64,000 nt of DNA, from positions 50,057-114,056 of the forward strand of contig NZ_MASU01000018.1 in the NCBI RefSeq assembly GCF_003202235.1, given 5' to 3'. Of the stretch, positions 51,943-61,253 are shown one piece after another; the stretch's first letter is position 1, and each line of letters opens with the position of its first letter. The translations under genes were made by a program, and so were the position numbers. The DNA comes from Prauserella flavalba. Lineage in GTDB: Bacteria; Actinomycetota; Actinomycetes; Mycobacteriales; Pseudonocardiaceae. The notes beneath the pieces were generated by a model. That model did no database searches and was not told the DNA's origin. It worked only from the letters and a program-made list of their open reading frames with translations.

Positions 51943-53715
51943 CTAGGGCGCCGGGCGCATCCGGCCCGGCTCGGGAGCCGAGACCGGCGAGCGGGCCTCC
52001 AGGTACCGCCACAGCGCGTCGCCACCGTTGAAGCTGCTGCGATCCTGGTTCCGCGCGGTGAACAGCGCCGTGAAGCCCGGCGTCGAGTTCTTGGCGAAGA
52101 AGTTGTTCGCCAGCGTCGCGATCCGGTAGTCGGCGCCGGGTCGCAGCGGCTTGCCGTCGATCCGGACGTCGGCGGCGTCGACCCGCGACCCGACGGGCTT
52201 GCCGAGGTCGTACGTGTAGCGCACGTTGCCGGAAAGGGCCAGCGGCCTGAAGGTGACCGACCCGTCGGCGGCGCGCTGCCACTGGCTCTCGATCAGCTCG
52301 TCGAGCTGCCGGCCCTTCACCGTCCCGCGCACGAGCCCGACGCCGATCCCGCTGTCGTAGACGGTCCCGACCGCGAGCTCCGAGAACAGCACCCGTCCGT
52401 CGGCGTCCGCCTGGTTGCCCGCCGCGGCGGCGCGGGTGACGTCCCGGCGCAGGATGTCCGGCATCGCCATCGCGAGATCCGCCCGCCCGTCCCGCCTGGC
52501 GGCCCACAGGAACGAGTCGGCGGTGAGGTTGTACAGGCTCGACTCGCCCGCGGCGTCGCGAGTGCGCGTCAGGTCCTCGGTCACCGTCGCGACCGGAGTG
52601 TTCGCGCGCTCGGCGAGCCGCTTCTTCCAGTACGCGGTCATGCCCAGGATCTCCGGGTCGGGCGGCACGTCCCGAGTGTTCGGGTGGTTCACCGACCGGG
52701 TCAGCTCCCGCACCACCTCACCGGTACGCGCATCCAGCCGCAGCTCGATCTCGTTGATCAGTTTGCCCGCGTCGCCCGCCTCGACCACCGGCCTCGGGTT
52801 GCCCGCGGGGTCGGGCAGCATGCAGTTGACCTGCGCGTGCCAATGCCCGGTGATGATCGCGTCCACGGCCGGGTCGATCTGGCGGTTCAGCTCCACCACG
52901 GGACCGGACGGCGAGTCGCAGTCGTTGTAGCCCGCGCCGCCCCGCTGGCTGAAGCCCTCGTGCACCACCGCGACGATCGCCGAAACACCCTGCCTGCGCA
53001 GGATCTTCGCGTAGGTGTTGACCGCCCCGGCCTCGGGCAGGTACTCGATGCCACGCGGGGTGTAGGACATCTGCTCGCTGGAGGTCAGGCTCGTCGTCGT
53101 GTGCACGAACCCGACGGGCAGCCTCCGCCCGCCACCCGCGTCGACGTACTCCACATGGTACGGCCGCACCACTGGCACCGCCGTGTGCTCGCGGACCATG
53201 TTCGCCGAGTAGTACTCGTAGTCGGCGCCCCGGAACCGCTGGCCCGTGGAGTCGGTGAAGCACAGGTCGTCGTCGGGCCTGCCCTCACACGTGCCGCCCA
53301 TCATGTGGCGGAGGAACTCGATGCCGCGGTCCATCTCGTGGTTGCCCACGGTGGAGAAGTCGAGCCCGATCCGGTTGAGGTACTCGACGGTCGGCTCGTT
53401 CCAGAACCACTCCGTCTCGTCCGGCCACCCGGAGAAGTCGTCACCGGCGGAGAAAAGGATGGAGTTCCGTTCGCCCTCGCGGAGCCGGTCGAGGTGCGTG
53501 GCCAGGTAGGCACCGCCGCCGACGGTCTCCGCGGGTGCGCCCGCGGTCGGCCGCACCGTGGCGGTGTACTCGCCGAAGTAGCCGTGGAAGTCGGTGATGG
53601 ACAGCAGTTGCACCGGCACGGTCGGAGCCAGTGGTTCGGCGGTGGCGGCGGGCGTGAGCGTGCCGAGCAGTACGGCAGCGCTCAACGCGGCGGTGAGGCG
53701 GGGAAGACGGGGCAC
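51943..53715 (-). CDS. Secreted 5'-nucleotidase/2',3'-cyclic phosphodiesterase family protein
   Basis: A 590-residue exported metallophosphatase. A Sec signal (PRLPRLTAALSAAVLLGTLT) is followed by the metal motifs DFHGYFG, GDDFSGW, GNHEMDRG and GHWHAQ. The C-terminal 5'-nucleotidase domain contains NLTADSFLWAARRDGRADLA and LSGNVRYTYDLGKPVG. It should dephosphorylate extracellular nucleotides for phosphate and nucleoside uptake. GTG 53715 lies 9 nt after GAGAGGA. An ATG at 53754 is in frame but would lengthen the signal region unusually. Confidence 0.92.
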   Translation of the reverse strand: MPRLPRLTAALSAAVLLGTLTPAATAEPLAPTVPVQLLSITDFHGYFGEYTATVRPTAGAPAETVGGGAYLATHLDRLREGERNSILFSAGDDFSGWPDETEWFWNEPTVEYLNRIGLDFSTVGNHEMDRGIEFLRHMMGGTCEGRPDDDLCFTDSTGQRFRGADYEYYSANMVREHTAVPVVRPYHVEYVDAGGGRRLPVGFVHTTTSLTSSEQMSYTPRGIEYLPEAGAVNTYAKILRRQGVSAIVAVVHEGFSQRGGAGYNDCDSPSGPVVELNRQIDPAVDAIITGHWHAQVNCMLPDPAGNPRPVVEAGDAGKLINEIELRLDARTGEVVRELTRSVNHPNTRDVPPDPEILGMTAYWKKRLAERANTPVATVTEDLTRTRDAAGESSLYNLTADSFLWAARRDGRADLAMAMPDILRRDVTRAAAAGNQADADGRVLFSELAVGTVYDSGIGVGLVRGTVKGRQLDELIESQWQRAADGSVTFRPLALSGNVRYTYDLGKPVGSRVDAADVRIDGKPLRPGADYRIATLANNFFAKNSTPGFTALFTARNQDRSSFNGGDALWRYLEARSPVSAPEPGRMRPAP

Positions 53716-53827
53716 GGACGCAGTCCTCTCGCGATGTGCGACCAAGATCGACACATCGTTGCCCGCTCAGGCGGCTCCCACCGAACGCGCAGTTGAACAC
53801 CAGGCGACTTCTCACCCACCCCCGGAC

Positions 53828-53880
53828 GCAGTGAAGGCCACCTTCACTGCGTTGAACGCAGGCAAGGTGGCCTTCACTGC
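53828..53880. terminator. GCAGTGAAGGCCACC-type hairpin after citrate synthase
   Basis: GCAGTGAAGGCCACCTTCAC pairs with GGTGGCCTTCACTGC around GCGTTGAACGC. It lies 3' of the citrate synthase gene on the minus strand and upstream of the 5'-nucleotidase promoter, so it insulates the two. Confidence 0.78.
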
Positions 53881-53900
53881 AGAGGGACCGACCTGAGGGG

Positions 53901-55214
<1,314 letters not shown>

Positions 55215-55449
55215 GCACATGCCTCTCACGGTCACACGGGCCGGTGGTGACAGCAGGTTTCGCTGGTCACCGCATTCGTACGCGAAGGGCCCTTGAGCCT
55301 CGTCGCACACCGCCCCGCTGGGGTATTTATTCCTCCTTACGCTAGTCCAGAAGACGCCTTCTTCGCAGCCGTGGTGTTACCCACAGCTAATCGTTTGCGA
55401 TCAGGTTCACACGGTCAGCGGGGTGTGCCGTGACGAATACCTCATGCGG

Positions 55450-56370
55450 TTACAGAAATTGCGCGAGCTCGTCCGCGGTGGGCGGCTCCGCGCCGCTCCG
55501 TGACACGGTGATGGCAGCCGCGCGCGCCGCGTAGCCAAGGGCCTGCTGCCAGTCCGCGGGGTCGAGCGCCGAGGGCCGCCGGGTGTCCTGCTGGACGAGC
55601 CAGGCGAGCAGCGCGCCCTGCACGGTGTCGCCCGCGCCGATCGTGTCGACGACGTCGACCGGCACGGTCGGGGCGCTCGCCACCTCGCCGTCGGCGGTGA
55701 CGACCGAGAGCCCGTCGCCGCCCTTGGTGAGCACCACCGCCTCCACTCCGGCGTCGAGCCAGCCCTTGGCGGCCTCCAGCACGCCGGCGCCCTCGGCCAG
55801 CCACTCGGCGTCGTCCACCGACAGCTTGAGCAGCCGCACGTACGGCAGCCAGGACGTGAACCGGGCCCGGTAGGCGGCGGGGTCGGTGATCATGTCCGCA
55901 CGGATGTTCGGGTCCAGCGCGGTGAGCACGCCCCGCTCTGACTCGCGCCGCAGCACCGCCTCATACGCGCTCGCGCCGGGTTCGAGCACCATGCCGAGCG
56001 TGCCGAGCGACAGCGCGGTGGTGCTTTCCGGCAGCGGCCCGGGGTCGGCGACGAGCCGGTCGGCCGTGCCCTCGGTGTAGAAGCTGTACCGGGCGCTGGA
56101 CTGTTCGTCGAGCGCCACCACGGCCAGCGTCGTCGGCTCGGGTCCGCGCTGCAGCAGCGAGGTGTCCACGTTGGACGCCCGGAGTCGCTCGACGAGCGCG
56201 TCGCCGAAGCGGTCGGTGGAAACCCGGGAGAGGAACGCCGTCGGCACGCCGAGCCTGGCCGCCGTGAGCGCCACATTGTAGGGTCCACCGCCGAGCCGGG
56301 GAGCCAGCAGGTCCACAGTGGACTCCGCGGGGACGAGGTCGACGAGGGCTTCACCACCGGAGACAATCAC
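55450..56370 (-). CDS. PfkB family carbohydrate kinase (fructokinase-like)
   Basis: A 306-residue ribokinase-fold enzyme: GEALVDLVPAESTVDLLAPR, then LGGGPYNVALTAARLGVPTA, DPNIR, and the terminal DTIGAGDTVQGALLAWL with the catalytic Asp of GAGD. The GGGPYNVA start and overall length resemble fructokinases, but the sugar is not proven. It starts at GTG 56370, 7 nt after TAGCAT (56383-56378), so it is leaderless. The promoter lies next to a pair of 47-bp direct repeats. Confidence 0.92.
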   Translation of the reverse strand: MIVSGGEALVDLVPAESTVDLLAPRLGGGPYNVALTAARLGVPTAFLSRVSTDRFGDALVERLRASNVDTSLLQRGPEPTTLAVVALDEQSSARYSFYTEGTADRLVADPGPLPESTTALSLGTLGMVLEPGASAYEAVLRRESERGVLTALDPNIRADMITDPAAYRARFTSWLPYVRLLKLSVDDAEWLAEGAGVLEAAKGWLDAGVEAVVLTKGGDGLSVVTADGEVASAPTVPVDVVDTIGAGDTVQGALLAWLVQQDTRRPSALDPADWQQALGYAARAAAITVSRSGAEPPTADELAQFL

Positions 56371-56393
56371 GGCGGCGATGCTATCCCACCCGC

Positions 56394-56494
56394 ACCCGCC
56401 CCCACCCGCTCACGGAGACGCTTCGCGTCGCTGTATTCCCACCCGTCACCCGCCCCCACCCGCTCACGGAGACGCTTCGCGTCGCTGTATTCCC
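56394..56494. repeat. 47-bp direct repeat (two copies) with internal hairpin, overlapping a TetR gene end
   Basis: The segments 56394-56440 and 56448-56494 are identical over 47 bases and are separated by 7 bases. Each contains GGAGACGCTTCGCGTCGCTG, in which GACGC pairs with GCGTC. The second copy encodes the last residues (IQRREASP) and stop of the TetR gene, and the first is a downstream duplicate. The element resembles a dispersed REP-like sequence of this bacterial family (from memory). Confidence 0.8.
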
Positions 56495-57069
56495 CCTAGC
56501 AGAAGCTCCGCCAGCGCCGTGAACGCCTCCGCGTCCGAGACCCCGGTGCGCGAGCGGACCACGCCGGTCTGGATGCCCTCCACGAGCAGGCTCGCCAGCT
56601 CCGCCACGAGCGTCGCGTGGACCTCCCGGAAGACGCCGTCGGCGACGCCCTTGGCGATGAACGACCGGATCCGGCCCGCCGCGGCCTGCGAGTTCATGCG
56701 GTAGGTCGCCCGTGCCGGCTCGAACTCCGCGACGTCGGCCATGAAGCGGTCGGAGGCGCGTTTCAGCTCGTCGGCGACACCGGCGAGGTAGACCTCGATG
56801 ATCTTGCGCGCGTCGTCGATGCCGTCGATGCGCTGCTCGATCCGCTCGGCGGCTCCCTTGAAGAAGTGGCCGACGACCTTGACCGCGAGCTGCTCCTTGC
56901 TGGCGGCGAGCGTGTACAGCGTCGACTTGGAGCAGCGCAGGCGGGCGGCGAGGTCGTCGAGCGTGAACTCCACGAAGCCCTCCGCGAGGAACAGCTCCTC
57001 CAGCTCGCCGAGCAGCGCCCGCTGACGCGCGGTGGGCTGCTTGCGGGCACGGACCTGTTTCGAGGGCAT
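56464..57069 (-). CDS. TetR family regulator
   Basis: A 201-residue Tet[21 protein letters not shown], then [20 protein letters not shown], then [20 protein letters not shown], with a C-terminal domain containing [23 protein letters not shown] 57069 has TACGGT (57081-57076) 6 nt upstream, so it is leaderless. It is divergent from an acyl-CoA dehydrogenase gene, with a perfect GTACTG-GTTT-CAGTAC palindrome between them, the likely operator. Its extreme C-terminus is encoded by a repeated element. Confidence 0.9.
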   Translation of the reverse strand: MPSKQVRARKQPTARQRALLGELEELFLAEGFVEFTLDDLAARLRCSKSTLYTLAASKEQLAVKVVGHFFKGAAERIEQRIDGIDDARKIIEVYLAGVADELKRASDRFMADVAEFEPARATYRMNSQAAAGRIRSFIAKGVADGVFREVHATLVAELASLLVEGIQTGVVRSRTGVSDAEAFTALAELLLGGIQRREASP

Positions 57070-57106
57070 CCTGCTACCGTATATTAGTACTGCGAACGCC
57101 ACCACA

Positions 57107-57122
57107 GTACTGGTTTCAGTAC
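57107..57122. promoter_or_regulatory. TetR operator palindrome GTACTG-GTTT-CAGTAC
   Basis: A perfect 6-4-6 palindrome, with a further related TAGTACTG half at 57085-57092, in the region between the divergent TetR and acyl-CoA dehydrogenase genes. It lies 18 nt upstream of the dehydrogenase start, where binding would repress it. Confidence 0.6.
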
Positions 57123-57139
57123 AGAAGCCGGAGACGACG

Positions 57140-58288
57140 ATGCCTGCGGAACGACTGCTGCCCACCACCGAGGCCGAGGACCTGATCGCGCTGACCAGGG
57201 AGATCGCCCGGGACGAGCTGGCCCCGCTCGCGGCGGAGTACGAGGAGGCCGAGCGCTTCCCGCGCGAGCAGTTCCGGCTGCTCGGCAAGTCCGGGCTGCT
57301 GGGCCTGCCGTACGCGGAGCGCTGGGGCGGCGGCGAGGTGACCTACGAGGTCTACCTGCAGGTGCTGGAGGAGATCGCCAGCGCGTGGATGTCCGTGGGC
57401 GTCGGGCTCTCGGTGCACACCATGTCGTGCTTCGCGCTCGCCCACCACGGCACGGAGGCGCAGCGGGAGCGGTGGCTGCCCGCGATGCTCGGCGGTGACC
57501 TGCTCGGGGCGTACGCGCTGTCGGAGACCCACGCGGGCTCCGACGCCGCAGCGCTGTCGACGCGGGCGCGCCGGGAAGGCGACTCCTACGTCGTCAACGG
57601 CGCGAAGGCGTGGATCACACACGCCGGGCAGGCCGACTTCTACACGACGATGGTGCGCACGTCCGACGAGCCGGGCGGCGCAGGCATTAGCTGCCTGCTC
57701 GTCGACGGTGCGACACCGGGCCTCGCGGCCGCCCCGCCGGAGCGCAAGATGGGACTCACCGGGTCGACCACGGCGCAGCTGCTCTTCGACAACGCGCACG
57801 TGGACGCCGACCGGCTGATCGGCGCGGAGGGCGAGGGGCTCAGGATCGCGCTCGCGTCGCTCAGCTCCGGCAGGCTCGGGATCGCCGCGTGCTCGGTGGG
57901 CCTCGCGCAGGCGGCGCTCGACGAGGCAGTCGCCTACGCCAAGGGCCGCACGCAGTTCGGCAAGGCGATCATCGAGTTCCAGGGCGTCGAGTTCCTGCTC
58001 GCCGACATGGCGGCGGCGGTGGAGTCGGCGAGGGCGACCTACCTCGAGGCCGCGCGGCGCCGCGACCGGGGGCTGCCGTTCCAGCGCCAGGCGTCGATCG
58101 CGAAGCTGGTGGCGACCGATGCGGCGATGAAGGTGACCACCGACGCCGTGCAGGTGCTCGGCGGCGCGGGCTACACGCGCGACTTCCCCGTCGAGCGGTA
58201 CATGCGCGAGGCGAAGGTTCCCCAGATCTTCGAGGGCACCAACCAGATCCAACGCATGGTGATCGCCCGCGAACTCCGAAAGGGCTAG
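57140..58288 (+). CDS. Acyl-CoA dehydrogenase
   Basis: A 382-residue flavoprotein: [20 protein letters not shown], then [60 protein letters not shown] and a terminal [19 protein letters not shown] with the catalytic base position in FEGTN. It is close to short-chain/branched acyl-CoA dehydrogenases. GGAG lies 6 nt before ATG 57140. It is probably repressed by the divergent TetR protein. It ends at a bidirectional hairpin. Confidence 0.94.
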   Translation: MPAERLLPTTEAEDLIALTREIARDELAPLAAEYEEAERFPREQFRLLGKSGLLGLPYAERWGGGEVTYEVYLQVLEEIASAWMSVGVGLSVHTMSCFALAHHGTEAQRERWLPAMLGGDLLGAYALSETHAGSDAAALSTRARREGDSYVVNGAKAWITHAGQADFYTTMVRTSDEPGGAGISCLLVDGATPGLAAAPPERKMGLTGSTTAQLLFDNAHVDADRLIGAEGEGLRIALASLSSGRLGIAACSVGLAQAALDEAVAYAKGRTQFGKAIIEFQGVEFLLADMAAAVESARATYLEAARRRDRGLPFQRQASIAKLVATDAAMKVTTDAVQVLGGAGYTRDFPVERYMREAKVPQIFEGTNQIQRMVIARELRKG

Positions 58289-58293
58289 CCAAC

Positions 58294-58348
58294 TTCCCCC
58301 AAGGCCACCTTTGTTGCGTTGAGCGCACCTAAGGTGGCCTTGGGGGAA
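58294..58348. terminator. AAGGCCACCTTTGTTGCG-type hairpin between convergent genes
   Basis: TTCCCCCAAGGCCACCTT pairs with AAGGTGGCCTTGGGGGAA; the inner part (GTTGCG/GCGCACC) has drifted. It lies between the acyl-CoA dehydrogenase and amidohydrolase genes and probably terminates both. Confidence 0.8.
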
Positions 58349-58358
58349 GACAGGGCGG

Positions 58359-59570
58359 TTACTCGCGGTAGCGGCGGTCGGCGACCACGCCTTCGCCGGT
58401 GGCCTCGTCGAAGTGGTAGACCTCGCGGCCGCGGACGAACACGCGCATCGCCCGGTTCATCACGTCCAGCGGGTCGCCCGACCAGATCACCACGTCGGCG
58501 TCGAGGCCCGGCTTCAGCGCGCCGATCCGGTCGTCGAGGCCGAGGATCGACGCCGGGTTGATCGTCAGCGAGCGCAGCGCCGTCTCCGGGTCGAGCCCCT
58601 CCTTCACGGCGATCGCGGCCTGGTAGACGAGGAAGTTGATCGGGATCACCGGGTGGTCGGTGGTGATCGCGATCTTCACGCCCGCGCGCGCCAGGATGCC
58701 CGCCGAGCGCAGCGTGCGGTGCCGCACCTCCACCTTCGAGCGGGACGTGAACAGCGGGCCGAGGATCACCGGCACGTCGCGCTCGGCGAGGAAGTCGGCG
58801 ATCAGGTGCCCCTCGGTGCCGTGGTTGACCACGAGCTTGTAGCCGAACTCCTCGGCCAGCCGCACGGCGGTGACGATGTCGTCGGCGCGGTGCGTGTGCT
58901 GGTCCCAGTACAGCTCGCCGTCGAGGACCTTCGCGAGCGTCTCCAGCGTCAGGTCGACGTCGTGCGGCTTGCCCTCGCTCAGCGCGTGGTCGCGCTGAGC
59001 GGCGTAGTTGCGGGCCTTGGTGAACGCCTCCCGCAGGATCGCCGCGACCCCGAGCCGGGTGGACGGTGTCTTCTTCTGCTCGCCCCAGATGCGCTTGGGG
59101 TTCTCGCCGAGCGCGCTCTTCACGCTGATGCCCTCGGCGAACAGCATGTCGAGCACCGTGCGGCCCCACGTCTTCACGCCGACGGTCTGCCCGCCGATGG
59201 GGTTGCCCGAGCCCGGCTTGATCACGACGCTCGTGACGCCGCCCGCCAGCGCGTCGTCGAAGCCGACCTCGTACGGGTCGATGCCGTCGATGGCGCGGAA
59301 GCGGGCACCGTTCGGGTCGGTCATCTCGTTGGTGTCGTTGCCCGACCAGCCCTCGCCCTCCTCGTGCACGCCGAGGTGCGCGTGGGCGTCGATGAAGCCG
59401 GGCAGGACCCACGAGCCGGACGCGTCGATGAGCGTCGCGCCGTCCGGAATGTCCACATCGGCCTCCGGGCCGACCGCGACGATCCTGCCACCGTCCATGA
59501 GCACCGTGCCGCCGTCGATGGGATCGCCGTCTACGGGCACCACGTAGCCGCCGGTGATTGCCTCAGTCAT
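58359..59570 (-). CDS. Amidohydrolase family protein (imidazolonepropionase/adenine deaminase-like)
   Basis: A 403-residue TIM-barrel metal hydrolase. The metal site is GFIDAHAHLGVHEEGEGW, histidines follow in DQHTHRADD and VNHGTEGHL, and the metal Asp position is ITTDHPVIP. An N-terminal beta-sandwich strand (ITGGYVVPVDGDPIDGGTVL) and the C-terminal GLDADVVIWSGDPLDVMN complete the family layout. The substrate is a cyclic amide or amidine that cannot be named. ATG 59570 is 6 nt after the stop of the aldose epimerase gene, and TAGCGT (59584-59579) 8 nt upstream could also start a leaderless message. Confidence 0.93.
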   Translation of the reverse strand: MTEAITGGYVVPVDGDPIDGGTVLMDGGRIVAVGPEADVDIPDGATLIDASGSWVLPGFIDAHAHLGVHEEGEGWSGNDTNEMTDPNGARFRAIDGIDPYEVGFDDALAGGVTSVVIKPGSGNPIGGQTVGVKTWGRTVLDMLFAEGISVKSALGENPKRIWGEQKKTPSTRLGVAAILREAFTKARNYAAQRDHALSEGKPHDVDLTLETLAKVLDGELYWDQHTHRADDIVTAVRLAEEFGYKLVVNHGTEGHLIADFLAERDVPVILGPLFTSRSKVEVRHRTLRSAGILARAGVKIAITTDHPVIPINFLVYQAAIAVKEGLDPETALRSLTINPASILGLDDRIGALKPGLDADVVIWSGDPLDVMNRAMRVFVRGREVYHFDEATGEGVVADRRYRE

Positions 59571-59576
59571 GGTTCG

Positions 59577-60494
59577 TCACGCTAACGAATCCTCCACCCG
59601 AATGCCCCAGTTGCCCCGCCATTTTTCTCCCGGTTCCAGGGTGATGAGGTCGGTGCCGGAGTTGAGCGCGTCCGCGGGGCACGTCATGGGCTCGATCGCG
59701 ATGGCCCTGCCACGCCCCGTGAGATCGGCAGGCGTGAACACCTGCACCCAGCGGAAGTCGGCCTCGGTCCACACGTCCAGCGTCGTGTTGCCGTGCGTGA
59801 GCAGCACGTGGTGCCTGCCGTCCTCGCCCTCGGTGAGCCCGCCGAACGCCGTGTCGAGGTCGAGGTCGCCGACGACGCGGCCTGCGCGCAGGTCGTACTC
59901 GGTGCCCTCCACGGCCTGTTCCTCGGCGTAGGGCAGCTGCTCCTCCTCGGCGTAGGGCCGCACGCGCGTCGCTGGGAGGGTCAGCGTCAGCTCGTCGGTC
60001 GGCACGTCGCCGATGCGGAAGTACGGATGCGTGCCGACGCCGAAGCCGATGGCGCGGTCGCCCTCATTGCTCACCTCGTGCGTGACGGTCAGCTCGCGGG
60101 GCGCCAGCTCGTAGACGATGCCGGTGCGCAGCGGCACGGGCCAGCCCGGCTCGTCCTCGATGTCGCAGGCCAGCGTGATCGAGTACTCGGCGTGCTCGAG
60201 GAGCTGCCATTCCTTGCGCCGGGTGAGCCCGTGGATGGCGTTGCCGCGCTTGGCCTCGGTCACCTCCAGTTCCTGCGGCTCGCCCTCGAAGGTCCACCGC
60301 GCGGCCTTGGTGCGATTGGGCCACGGCACGAGCACCTGGCCGGCACCCTTCGGCGGCTCGTCCTCGGCGGCGAACGTCTCCAGATACGGCACGCCGCCGA
60401 CCTCGAACGCGCGCAGCCCGGCACCGATCTCGGTGACGACGGCGCGCGCGTTGCCGCGGATGAGCTCGAACTGTTCCCCAGTCGGATTGACCAT
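59577..60494 (-). CDS. Aldose 1-epimerase family protein
   Basis: A 305-residue galactose mutarotase-like protein: LVPWPNRTKAARWTFEGEPQ, NAIHGLTRRKEWQ (first catalytic His), VGTHPYFRIGDVPTD (second His) and the base Glu region ADLTGRGRAIAIEPMTCPAD. It interconverts sugar anomers; the exact sugar is unknown. ATG 60494 has TACAGT (60506-60501) 6 nt upstream, so it is leaderless. It runs into the amidohydrolase gene with only 6 nt between and is divergent from an LmrA-type TetR. Confidence 0.9.
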   Translation of the reverse strand: MVNPTGEQFELIRGNARAVVTEIGAGLRAFEVGGVPYLETFAAEDEPPKGAGQVLVPWPNRTKAARWTFEGEPQELEVTEAKRGNAIHGLTRRKEWQLLEHAEYSITLACDIEDEPGWPVPLRTGIVYELAPRELTVTHEVSNEGDRAIGFGVGTHPYFRIGDVPTDELTLTLPATRVRPYAEEEQLPYAEEQAVEGTEYDLRAGRVVGDLDLDTAFGGLTEGEDGRHHVLLTHGNTTLDVWTEADFRWVQVFTPADLTGRGRAIAIEPMTCPADALNSGTDLITLEPGEKWRGNWGIRVEDSLA

Positions 60495-60523
60495 TGCCGC
60501 ACTGTATCGGCCCGGAAAGTTAC

Positions 60524-60533
60524 TAGACCGGTC
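60524..60533. promoter_or_regulatory. LmrA/YxaF-type TetR box TAGACCGGTC
   Basis: TAGACCGGTC, with the palindromic core GACCGGTC, lies between the divergent galM-type and TetR promoters. LmrA/YxaF regulators of Bacillus bind related TAGACYRGTCTA sites. The adjacent TetR has an LmrA-type C-terminal domain, so autoregulation is likely. Confidence 0.5.
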
Positions 60534-60560
60534 GTCATAGTTCGCGGTAGCGTCGCTTCC

Positions 60561-61136
60561 ATGTCGCGCAGAACCGACACCCGCGACCGCATGCTCAGCA
60601 CGGCGGCCGAGCTCTTCCACACCCAGGGCTACCACGCCACGGGGCTCAACCAGCTGCTCAGCGCGGGTGGCGCCCCGAAGGGCTCCTTGTACTTCCACTT
60701 CCCCGGTGGGAAGGAACAGCTCGCGGCCGAGGCGCTCGCGATCTCCGGAGGACGCCTGCACGACGTGCTGCGGCAGACCCTCGAGACCGCCGACGGGCCC
60801 GGTGCCGCGATCGAGACCCTCATCGGCCACCTCGCCGAAACCCTTGCCGCATCTGAGTTCCGGCGTGGCTGTCCACTCTCGACGGTCGCGCTCGACGCCG
60901 CCGACAGCGAGCCGATCCGGCGGGCGTGCGCGGAGGGGTTCGGCTCGTGGCAGGCCGTCTTCGAGGACGCGCTCACCGGCGCGGGCATCGCGGCCCGGCG
61001 AGCGGGTGAGCTGGCCACGGTGGTGCTCGCCGCCGTGGAGGGCGCGCTGCTGCTGGCCAAGACCCGGCACGACACGGCTCCGCTGCGCGCGGTCGCCGCG
61101 CACCTGCGAATCACCATCGAGGGGGAGCTGCGATGA
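60561..61136 (+). CDS. TetR family regulator, LmrA/YxaF type
   Basis: A 191-residue TetR: TRDRMLSTAAELFHTQGYHA, then TGLNQLLSAGGAPKGSLYFH, then FPGGKEQLAAEALAISGGRL, with the subgroup marker EFRRGCPLSTVALDAADSEP in the ligand domain. ATG 60561 follows TAGCGT (60548-60553) by 7 nt, so it is leaderless. Its stop overlaps the start of a truncated metallo-beta-lactamase-like gene (ATGA), suggesting that the original operon partner has been lost. Confidence 0.92.
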   Translation: MSRRTDTRDRMLSTAAELFHTQGYHATGLNQLLSAGGAPKGSLYFHFPGGKEQLAAEALAISGGRLHDVLRQTLETADGPGAAIETLIGHLAETLAASEFRRGCPLSTVALDAADSEPIRRACAEGFGSWQAVFEDALTGAGIAARRAGELATVVLAAVEGALLLAKTRHDTAPLRAVAAHLRITIEGELR

Positions 61137-61189
61137 CCCTGCGCGTACACCACTTCGACGCGGGAACCATGCGGCCCGCCACTGCCACC
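61133..61189 (+). pseudogene. Remnant of a metallo-beta-lactamase-fold gene truncated by a hairpin repeat
   Basis: ATG 61133 overlaps the TetR stop as in a true operon. It encodes MTLRVHHFDAGTMRPAT, which looks like the N-terminus of MBL-fold hydrolases that often follow LmrA-type TetR genes. After about 17-18 codons the sequence runs straight into a GCAGTGAAGGCC hairpin and then the end of the convergent permease gene. The frame stays open to 61306 but encodes only repeat and antisense sequence. The rest of the gene is gone, so this is a deletion remnant. The family assignment rests on 17 residues. Confidence 0.55.
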
Positions 61190-61242
61190 GCAGTGAAGGC
61201 CACCTTGCCTGCGTTGAACGCAGGCAAGGTGGCCTTCACTGC
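61190..61242. terminator. GCAGTGAAGGCCACC-type hairpin between convergent genes
   Basis: GCAGTGAAGGCCACCTTGCC pairs with GGCAAGGTGGCCTTCACTGC around a short TGCGTTGAACGCA centre. It lies at the junction of the truncated MBL-like remnant and the 3' end of the permease gene. Confidence 0.8.
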
Positions 61243-61253
61243 AGCCGGCGCAC

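Noticed and set aside
55330..55338. AAGGAGGA on the minus strand upstream of gltA as a ribosome site for a leader peptide
   Set aside because: No start codon follows within a usable distance, and the next in-frame GTG is about 20 nt away. It is more likely part of the untranslated leader.
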